The notes beneath the pieces were generated by a model. That model did not search any database, was not told where the DNA came from, and saw only the letters and a program-made list of their open reading frames with translations. Positions 23,708 through 29,815 of a stretch of DNA of 29,815 nucleotides are shown here, in pieces; the stretch's first letter is position 1; each line of letters opens with the position of its first letter. The stretch spans positions 1 through 29,815 of the forward strand of contig CALBJK010000226.1 of NCBI GenBank assembly GCA_937892695.1, written 5' to 3'. The position numbers and the translations under genes are program-made. The DNA is from an uncultured Prevotella sp. GTDB lineage: Bacteria; Bacteroidota; Bacteroidia; Bacteroidales; Bacteroidaceae.

Positions 23708-23879
23708 AATGTTTACTATTTCAATCCTTTTCTACTTTTTATTTTATCACTGATTAATCTTCAAATACTGTACCAAAACGTCATTACTGACAGCTGTTGG
23801 CAGACTGTTTTTAATAAAGATTAAAACAGATGTCATGAAGTAATCTTACCAGACTTCCATCTACCGCTTTTTAATTCAG

Positions 23880-23904
23880 AATGTCTGTAAATGTCACAGA
23901 CATT
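23880..23904 (-). terminator. Weak hairpin after ilvE
   Basis: ATGTCTGT (23881-23888) and ACAGACAT (23896-23903) form an 8-bp stem with a 7-nt loop directly at the ilvE stop codon. On the minus strand it is followed by TCTGAATTAAAAAG with no U-tract, so termination strength is doubtful. Confidence 0.35.
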
Positions 23905-24926
23905 TACTCTATGACAACAGTAGTCCATCCGTGCTTGTCTTCTTCTGTGCCATATTGTATACCACGCAGATGGTTGTAGAGTTTTGTCGAAACAGGTCCG
24001 GGCTTACCGTCTTTGCTGAATGTGTAGCGAACACCGGTGTCGAGATCGTCGATATAGGAAATGGGGCTGATGACAGCTGCTGTGCCGCAAGCTCCGGCTT
24101 CTTCAAACGTAGAAAGTTCTTCTTCTGGTATCTGACGGCGTTCTACGTTCATTCCATAATCCTTGGCCAGCTGCATTAGACTCTTGTTGGTTATGCTTGG
24201 AAGTATGGACGAAGACTTAGGTGTAACGTAAGTGTTGTTCTTTATGCCGAAGAAGTTGGCTGCACCACACTCGTCCATGTATTTCTTCTCTTTAGCATCG
24301 AGGTAGAACTCGCATGCGTATCCTTTTTTGTGGGCGATATTGTTGGCGCGGAGTGCAGCGGCATAGTTACCGCCAACCTTGAAACATCCGGTGCCGAGCG
24401 GAGCTGCACGGTCGTAGTCGCGTATGATGACGTACGGATTGGTCGAGAAACCTCCCTTGAAGTAAGGACCTACCGGAGATACGAATATCACGAATAGATA
24501 GTCGTCTGACGGATGAACGCCTACATGTGGACTTATACCGATGAGGAGCGGACGTATGTAGAGAGAAGCTCCGCTCTCATAAGTAGGGATGAATTCCTGG
24601 TTGAGGCGCACAACCTTGCGAACCATCTCCTCGAACAGTTCGGTCGACACTTCGGGCATAAGTATGCCACGGCAGGTGCTCTGAAGACGTGCAGCATTCT
24701 CGTTCATACGGAACACTCTCACCTTGCCGTCGGGACAACGGAAAGCTTTAAGTCCTTCAAAGGCCTCCTGACCGTAGTGCAGACAGGTTGCTGCCATGTG
24801 CAGCCTGAGATACTCGTCGGAGCAGACTTCTATTTCTCCCCATTTGCCGTTACGATAGTAGCAGCGGACGTTGTAGTCGGTCGGCATGTAGCCGAAGGTC
24901 AGTTTTGACCAATCTAAATCTTTCAT
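23904..24926 (-). CDS. ilvE: Branched-chain amino acid aminotransferase
   Basis: The 340-residue protein is a fold-type IV PLP aminotransferase, the last step in valine, leucine and isoleucine synthesis and the first in their breakdown. The PLP lysine is K183 in GTGCFKVGGNYAA. Other family segments are LHYGQEAFEGLKAF, RPLLIG, MDECGAANFFGI and EEAGACGTAAVISPI. Length is that of the longer (eukaryote-like) BCAT2 subgroup common in Bacteroidetes. The start MKDLDWSKLTFGYMPTDYN fits the family. A complete promoter lies about 80 nt upstream, overlapped by an inverted repeat that may be an operator. Confidence 0.95.
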   Translation of the reverse strand: MKDLDWSKLTFGYMPTDYNVRCYYRNGKWGEIEVCSDEYLRLHMAATCLHYGQEAFEGLKAFRCPDGKVRVFRMNENAARLQSTCRGILMPEVSTELFEEMVRKVVRLNQEFIPTYESGASLYIRPLLIGISPHVGVHPSDDYLFVIFVSPVGPYFKGGFSTNPYVIIRDYDRAAPLGTGCFKVGGNYAAALRANNIAHKKGYACEFYLDAKEKKYMDECGAANFFGIKNNTYVTPKSSSILPSITNKSLMQLAKDYGMNVERRQIPEEELSTFEEAGACGTAAVISPISYIDDLDTGVRYTFSKDGKPGPVSTKLYNHLRGIQYGTEEDKHGWTTVVIE

Positions 24927-25004
24927 AAATCAAAAAAAATAATCTTAGTTTCTTCTACAGATGGCCGTCAGATGCATATGAGACTTACACCGACGGCGAC
25001 TATG

Positions 25005-25036
25005 CAAAAGTAATAAATAAAAAGTTATCGGACAAA
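25005..25036 (-). promoter_or_regulatory. Promoter of ilvE
   Basis: On the minus strand TTTG (25033-25036) precedes TACTTTTG (25005-25012) by 20 nt, a full -33/-7 match. The leader is about 70 nt and contains a possible GCCGTC/GACGGC hairpin (24964-24969 with 24992-24997). Confidence 0.7.
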
Positions 25037-25072
25037 CTAAAACCTTTAATAAATCTGTAAGGACAGTTTGTC
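25031..25072. repeat. Inverted repeat overlapping the ilvE -33 box
   Basis: GACAAACT (25031-25038) and AGTTTGTC (25065-25072) are perfect 8-bp inverted arms separated by 26 nt. The left arm contains the ilvE -33 element. It also lies 18 nt beyond the glycosyltransferase stop, so it may be a terminator for that gene instead of an operator. Confidence 0.5.
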
Positions 25073-25089
25073 AGTAAGAACGGTGCTTT

Positions 25090-26127
25090 CTACCGGTTTG
25101 TTTTGCCCAGCAAACGCTTTAGGAAAAAATAAAATTCTTCCTCACACCGGAACAAAAGCCAACAGCGGAACGGGTAATAGCCAAGCTTACGGATGTCGGA
25201 AGGACACAGCCGCCACGTCTCTATGCTCTGCCATGTACGGTGAAGCCGGGACAGACACATGCAACGGTCGGCCGGGGAAAAAGAACGGCGGTGAAGCACA
25301 TAGAACATATAGGTGTCGACGAGAACGAGCCAGCGACGCAGTTCGTACCTGTCCATAATGTCGTCGTCCATTCTGAGAGCTTCGAGCTGACGTTTCATGC
25401 TGGCGTTGGCATCCAGACAGTCTAACCGTAAAGGACTGGCGGCATGGGATATAGAAGCGTTGTTCTGGCGATAGTAGTAGCGGGCCGGACAACACCTCAC
25501 TTCACGCGAAACCAAATAATGTATATGGGTGGTATTGTCGTCGCTGAAGCCGCGTGACGACTCGTCGTAAGGGAAACGGCGGTTTATCTCTGTACGGGTG
25601 GCATATACGCCGTGTATGTTCCATGAGAACAGGCTTTCCTCAAAAGCCTGACGGCCAGTCATCACCAAGAAACTGCCGTCAGGATTGCGACTGACAGCCT
25701 TGTCAAAGTTCCAGTGGTACGGCTCCTGCGTACCGTTTGGATAGACATTGACGGCATCGAACAGTACACAGTCAGTCTTAGGATTACGGTCGAAAGTCTC
25801 GACAATCTGTTCCAATGCGTCGTCGGCGAGCCAGTCGTCAGCATCGAGAAAGGTGACGTATTCGCCTCGGGCTATCTTCAATCCGGCATTTCGGGCGTAG
25901 GCCGGGCCGTGATTGTGGGGAAGAAAGACCATCCCTACACGTGGGTCTTCGGCGGCATAACGGCGGAGAACATTGCGCGAAGAGTCGGTCGAACAGTCAT
26001 CGATGCATATAAGCTCAAAATCGGTAAAGGTCTGGCGCAGGACAGAACCTATACTTTTGTCCAGAAACCGGCCTGCATCGTATACGGCCATAAGTACGGA
26101 GATACGTGGCTTTGGCATTAGGGTCAT
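25090..26127 (-). CDS. Family 2 glycosyltransferase (GT-A fold)
   Basis: The 345-residue protein has an N-terminal GT2 domain: SVLMAVYDAGRFLDKSIGSVLRQT opens the Rossmann-like fold. CIDDCSTDSS follows, and the metal and sugar-nucleotide binding DxD appears as FLDADDW (D95, D97). The C-terminal third is helical, arginine- and aromatic-rich and without clear membrane helices. It probably adds a sugar to a surface polysaccharide or lipid acceptor; donor and acceptor cannot be read. The start overlaps the xseB stop (ATGA), implying translational coupling. An alternative start is the in-frame ATG at 26118 (MPKPRISVL). No other polysaccharide genes are adjacent. Confidence 0.87.
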   Translation of the reverse strand: MTLMPKPRISVLMAVYDAGRFLDKSIGSVLRQTFTDFELICIDDCSTDSSRNVLRRYAAEDPRVGMVFLPHNHGPAYARNAGLKIARGEYVTFLDADDWLADDALEQIVETFDRNPKTDCVLFDAVNVYPNGTQEPYHWNFDKAVSRNPDGSFLVMTGRQAFEESLFSWNIHGVYATRTEINRRFPYDESSRGFSDDNTTHIHYLVSREVRCCPARYYYRQNNASISHAASPLRLDCLDANASMKRQLEALRMDDDIMDRYELRRWLVLVDTYMFYVLHRRSFSPADRCMCLSRLHRTWQSIETWRLCPSDIRKLGYYPFRCWLLFRCEEEFYFFLKRLLGKTNR

Positions 26128-26318
26128 TTGGCTTCTAGTATTTTCTTTATCTCCTCATCGGTCTTTGTCAGACGGTCCTTACATTGTTTTATCAGCTTCT
26201 GGGCTACCTTCAGTTGAGCGCAAAGCGAGTCGATGTCCAACTCTCCGCTTTCCATCTTTTCGACGATGTCCTCCAGTTGGCGGACAGCTTCTTCGTATTT
26301 GATTGTTTCTTTTGGCAT
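26124..26318 (-). CDS. xseB: Exonuclease VII small subunit
   Basis: The 64-residue protein has the XseB pattern: KYEEAVRQLEDIVEKMESGELDIDS followed by a second helix. Several small subunits wrap the large subunit in exonuclease VII, a metal-independent nuclease that degrades single-stranded DNA from both ends. Length is typical. It lies 83 nt after xseA, and its stop overlaps the start of the glycosyltransferase gene. Confidence 0.93.
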   Translation of the reverse strand: MPKETIKYEEAVRQLEDIVEKMESGELDIDSLCAQLKVAQKLIKQCKDRLTKTDEEIKKILEAK

Positions 26319-26401
26319 TGTCGTTATATGTTTTTATTTTGTTTTTCTGACGGATACTACTCACAATCTGCAATTATGTCACAAATGGCATGCAACATTC
26401 T

Positions 26402-27721
26402 TCACTTTTCTTTATCTTTACCGGCGGTTTCTACAACCGAATCTATGCGGCCTTTCTCCACCAGAGTGACAAGGCGGTCGCCTGGCTGTAGCGCCGAAGG
26501 GTCGCACACTGTCCGACCGTTGTGCAGAGTCAGACTGTAGCCACGCGCCAACAGACGGTGAGGATCGACAGCCGAAGTGCGCTGGGCGAGCATGTCGAGC
26601 CGGTGTCGTTCGCCTGTCAGCCGCTGACTCAGGACATTGCGCAGACTGTCTGCCATGGTGACTATGCGGTGGTTCTGGGAGACGATAATATTGCTGGCGG
26701 CATTTTTCAGAGCCGCCGACAACCTGTATAGAACGGATTCGTGCCTAGTCTTGACGACAGAGAAGAGCACTGGTATGGCAGAAGACAGATGTGTCAGACG
26801 TGTACGCTCCTGCTCCATCCTGCGGCCTATGTTGTCGGTTATGGCATCACGGGCGACATCAATACGCCGTTCGGTGGCGGCAAGATTGTCGATGAGGAAC
26901 GCCGCTGCGGCTGTAGGAGTTTTCACCCGGGTGTTGGCCACCATGTCGAGGACGCTCTCGTCACGGTCGTGTCCGATACCGGTAATGACAGGCAAAGGGA
27001 AGTTGGCCACATTTTCGGCCAGAGCCAATGTATCGAATCCGGATAGGTCGCTCGTAGCTCCTCCCCCACGGATTATTACAACCACGTCGAAACTTTCAAT
27101 CCTGTCATAGATACGGTTGAGGGCAGCTATAACGCTCTGCTCTACGGCCTCGCCCTGCATCACAGCCTCGAACAGGCAGATGTCGAACGTATAGCCATGT
27201 TCGTTGGAAGAAAGCTGGTCACAGAAGTCGCCATACCCCGCAGCTCCCCCACTCGACACCACCGCTACACGACGGGCGAACATCGGAACTGAGAGTTCGT
27301 GCTGCATGTCGAACACCCCTTCGGTCTTGAGACGATCTATTATCTCCTGGCGTTTGCGCGCCATGTCACCAAGGGTATATTCGGGATTTATATCTGTTAC
27401 AATCCACGAAAAGCCGTAGGCGGGATGGAAGTCGGCATAGACCTTCAGCATCACCTTCATCCCTGCACACAGATGTTGCCGTGTGACGCGCTCAAAGGCC
27501 GCACGCACGAGCATCCATGACGACCTCCAGCATTTGGCCGAAGCACGTGCTATGGGAGTGTTGGAAAGCCGGTCCTTCTCGACCAGTTCCAAGTAGCAAT
27601 TGCCCCTGACCTCGCGAAGTTCGGACAGTTCGGCCTCGACCCAGTATTCGTTTGGCATGACCGTCGAGATTGTCTCGGCGACAAGTGAGTTGAGTTCATA
27701 AAGCGACAGTGGTTTTGTCAT
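26402..27721 (-). CDS. xseA: Exonuclease VII large subunit
   Basis: The 439-residue protein is the catalytic subunit of exonuclease VII. It begins with an OB-fold DNA-binding domain (LYELNSLVAETISTVMPNEYWVEAELSEL). The catalytic domain follows, with VVSSGGAAGYGDF, the conserved RGGGATSDLSGFD and the GIGHDRDESVLDMVANTRVKTPTAAA segment. A long coiled-coil region (about 280-400) binds XseB, and RLLARGYSLTL closes the domain. I chose ATG 27719-27721 (MTKPLSLYELN); the longer frame from 27769 adds residues unlike the family. The -7 box at 27812-27819 is consistent with the shorter start. Confidence 0.94.
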   Translation of the reverse strand: MTKPLSLYELNSLVAETISTVMPNEYWVEAELSELREVRGNCYLELVEKDRLSNTPIARASAKCWRSSWMLVRAAFERVTRQHLCAGMKVMLKVYADFHPAYGFSWIVTDINPEYTLGDMARKRQEIIDRLKTEGVFDMQHELSVPMFARRVAVVSSGGAAGYGDFCDQLSSNEHGYTFDICLFEAVMQGEAVEQSVIAALNRIYDRIESFDVVVIIRGGGATSDLSGFDTLALAENVANFPLPVITGIGHDRDESVLDMVANTRVKTPTAAAAFLIDNLAATERRIDVARDAITDNIGRRMEQERTRLTHLSSAIPVLFSVVKTRHESVLYRLSAALKNAASNIIVSQNHRIVTMADSLRNVLSQRLTGERHRLDMLAQRTSAVDPHRLLARGYSLTLHNGRTVCDPSALQPGDRLVTLVEKGRIDSVVETAGKDKEK

Positions 27722-27811
27722 TTGTCCTTTTATTTTATCATTTGCAAACATAACTAAAACGAGAATCAAGAGAGCTTTGTCTCAATCACCCAAGCGCAGC
27801 TTATCTTGCTG

Positions 27812-27819
27812 CAAAGGTA
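27812..27819 (-). promoter_or_regulatory. -7 box of xseA promoter
   Basis: The minus strand reads TACCTTTG, matching TAnnTTTG. The nearest TTTG (27844-27847) is 24 nt upstream, longer than usual. The leader would be about 85 nt. Confidence 0.5.
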
Positions 27820-27945
27820 ATCTTTTATATTGTTCGTACCGTACAAACAGACGAAAAATGTTCTGCGTATTCTTATTTTCTTACGCAGCAGCTTTTATAT
27901 CAACAATAAAGAAGACATTCGAACGTTCTAACAGAAAAGACAACA

Positions 27946-29815
27946 ATGACAACAAGACATATTATATATGGTGTAATGGCAATGTTTGCCGTTGCTTCCT
28001 TGCTTACTGGATGCGGAGCTGAAAAGAACCTGCGCAAAGCCGAGAAGTATCTGGCTATAGGCGAATACTACGATGCAGCCACACAGTTTAAGACGGCCTA
28101 CCGCAAAACTCCTCCTAAGGAACGGGCAAAGCGCGGACAGAGGGCACTGAAGCTGGCTTACTGCTACGACCGTATCAACTCGTCGGCCAAAGCGGTAGCG
28201 GCCTACGCCAACGCCGACCGCTACAAGCAGATGGGCACACAGCAACGGCTGGCCTACGCTCGTCAGCAGCTGAGGATCGGGGCATACAAACAGGCAGCCG
28301 ACAACTTCAGACAGGTACTCGACTCTCTGCCCGACGACATCATGGCCAAGAACGGACTCATTTCGGCCGAGAACGCACCACTATGGAAGAAAGAAGGTTC
28401 GCGCTACACGGTGAAAAGAATGGATATGTTCAACTCGCGCCGCGCCGAATACTCGCCCGTAATCGCGGGTGACCAGCACGACCGTCTCTATTTCACATCA
28501 ACAAGAAACGAAGCCCAAGGCAACGAACTGAGCGGAATAACAGGAACAAAAGCCGGCGACATTTTCTACTCTGAGAAAGATGACAAAGGCAAATGGAGCA
28601 AGCCCGAAGCCGTAACAGGAGGCGTGAATACCGATTTTGACGAAGGGGCATGTGCCCTCTCACCTGACCAAAGCACGATGTATCTGACACAGTGTCAGAC
28701 CGACCCTTCATATCCACGCTACGCCCAGATTGTCACTTCGACAAGGTCAGATGCCGCATGGGGCAAGGCTTCGGCTCTCGAACTGACACACGACACCCTT
28801 TCGAGCTACGCCCATCCGGCAGTATCGCCCGACGGACAGTGGCTCTATTTCACGTCGGACATGCCAGGAGGGAAAGGCGGACTAGACATCTGGCGCGTCA
28901 GGCTCACCTCGGCCGGAGTGGGAGGAGTTGAAAATCTGGGCGAGCCGATCAACACACCCGGCAACGAAGAATTCCCGACATTCCGTCCCAACGGCGACCT
29001 CTACTTCTCCAGCGACGGCCATCCAGGCATGGGAGGACTGGACATCTTCATAGCCACAGTCGGCAAGGACGGGCGCTACAAGATAGAACACCCAGGCTAT
29101 CCGCTCAACTCGCAGGGCGACGACTTCGGAATGACATTCGAGGGAGTGCATAACCGTGGCTTCTTCTCGTCCAACCGGAACGACGGACGAGGCTGGGACC
29201 ACATATACAGTTTCGAGAATCCCGAGATAGTACAGAACGTCAAAGGATGGGTGTACGAACAAGACGGATATGAACTGCCTGCCGCCCTCGTCTACATGGT
29301 TGGCAACGACGGAACAAACGAGAAACTGAGCGTCAAAGGAGACGGTTCGTTCGAAGTTGTCGTCAAACCGGGAGTAGAATACATATTCCTCGCGACATGC
29401 AAGGGCTTTCTAAACCATAAAGAAGAACTAAAAGTACAGAAAACCGACAAATCGAAAGAATATGTACTGCAGTTCCCGTTGGCCTCGATTACGGTTCCTG
29501 TACTAATAGACAACATTTTCTACGATTTCGACAAGGCTACATTGAGACCAGAATCGACTAAAGCACTCGACGAACTGGTAAAACTTCTGAACGAAAACCC
29601 AAACGTCACGATAGAGCTTAGCGCACACTGTGACTATAAGGGTTCGTCCGAATATAACGAGAAGCTGTCACAACGCCGCGCCGAATCAGTTGTCAGTTAC
29701 CTGATATCCAAAGGAATAAAGCGCGACAGGCTGTCTCCGGTAGGATACGGCAAGAAGAAGCCGAAAACCATACGCAAGAAACTTACCGAGAAATATCCGT
29801 GGCTGAAAGAGGGCG
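27946..29815 (+). CDS. PorE-like OmpA-family lipoprotein, truncated by the window
   Basis: The visible 623 codons (no stop before the window end) begin with a lipoprotein signal peptide and lipobox LLTGC (C23). Four regions follow. TPR-like helices lie at about 28-120. A beta-propeller of PD40/WD40-like repeats (about 150-425) shows ALSPDQSTMYLT, VSPDGQWLYFTSD and FRPNGDLYFSSDG. A carboxypeptidase-regulatory-like beta-sandwich spans about 430-505. An OmpA C-terminal peptidoglycan-binding domain starts at about 520, with FYDFDKATLRPES and NEKLSQRRAESVVSYL. This is the architecture of PorE of Porphyromonas gingivalis, an accessory type IX secretion lipoprotein, though similar proteins exist in species without that system. 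The start is supported by the signal peptide. I see no porP next to it in the window. Confidence 0.88.
   Translation, partial: MTTRHIIYGVMAMFAVASLLTGCGAEKNLRKAEKYLAIGEYYDAATQFKTAYRKTPPKERAKRGQRALKLAYCYDRINSSAKAVAAYANADRYKQMGTQQRLAYARQQLRIGAYKQAADNFRQVLDSLPDDIMAKNGLISAENAPLWKKEGSRYTVKRMDMFNSRRAEYSPVIAGDQHDRLYFTSTRNEAQGNELSGITGTKAGDIFYSEKDDKGKWSKPEAVTGGVNTDFDEGACALSPDQSTMYLTQCQTDPSYPRYAQIVTSTRSDAAWGKASALELTHDTLSSYAHPAVSPDGQWLYFTSDMPGGKGGLDIWRVRLTSAGVGGVENLGEPINTPGNEEFPTFRPNGDLYFSSDGHPGMGGLDIFIATVGKDGRYKIEHPGYPLNSQGDDFGMTFEGVHNRGFFSSNRNDGRGWDHIYSFENPEIVQNVKGWVYEQDGYELPAALVYMVGNDGTNEKLSVKGDGSFEVVVKPGVEYIFLATCKGFLNHKEELKVQKTDKSKEYVLQFPLASITVPVLIDNIFYDFDKATLRPESTKALDELVKLLNENPNVTIELSAHCDYKGSSEYNEKLSQRRAESVVSYLISKGIKRDRLSPVGYGKKKPKTIRKKLTEKYPWLKEG

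Overview
The window looks like a chromosomal stretch of a gut- or oral-type Bacteroidales bacterium, most likely Prevotella or a close relative. Several independent signs agree. Start sites repeatedly carry the Bacteroidetes promoter -7 box TAnnTTTG, often with a TTTG-like -33 box 19-20 nt upstream. The protein set includes serine palmitoyltransferase, two GH92 mannosidases, a one-chain iron-sulfur L-serine dehydratase, rubrerythrin, ferritin and a PorE-like OmpA lipoprotein. Leaders are AT-rich with few classical Shine-Dalgarno sites. I see no insertion sequence, integrase, phage gene or CRISPR array.

Layout. 48-2933 (+): secreted metzincin-type protease, then a DEDDh exonuclease. 3061-3920 (-): a small membrane protein and a Skp/OmpH-like lipoprotein, converging on the exonuclease at a 17-bp hairpin. 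4054-5900 (+): PepD dipeptidase overlapping a small lipoprotein gene. 5994-6067 (-): tRNA-Pro(UGG). 6261-7448 (-): serine palmitoyltransferase. 7825-9027 (+): L-serine dehydratase, then about 780 nt without a convincing gene. 9812-10507 (+): cytidylate kinase. 10679-12623 (-): groES-groEL, with a sigma-54-like promoter. 13116-14664 (+): rubrerythrin and a cation diffusion facilitator. 14756-15856 (-): Mrp-type P-loop ATPase. 16016-21580 (-): an apparent operon of GH92, secreted BSP-family metallopeptidase, GH92. 21701-22471 (-): TrmB. About 650 nt without a clear gene. 23189-23707 (-): ferritin. 23904-24926 (-): IlvE. 25090-27721 (-): xseA, xseB and a family 2 glycosyltransferase. 27946 to the end (+): PorE-like OmpA lipoprotein, cut by the window edge.

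How the genes work together. Most of the window is conserved housekeeping. Themes are serine use (the dehydratase and serine palmitoyltransferase are divergent neighbours drawing on the same amino acid), iron and peroxide handling (rubrerythrin, ferritin, CDF exporter, Mrp carrier), envelope biogenesis (Skp-like lipoprotein, OmpA/PorE-like lipoprotein, glycosyltransferase) and glycoprotein breakdown (the GH92 and peptidase operon, plus the large secreted protease).

The best regulatory lead is upstream of groESL: an almost perfect -24/-12 sigma-54 element next to an inverted repeat, with no housekeeping -7 box and no CIRCE element in the same leader. Other leads are a possible small RNA upstream of the ferritin terminator, a structured inverted repeat just after the serine dehydratase gene, and an inverted repeat overlapping the ilvE -33 box. 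I did not find a clearly novel multi-gene system.
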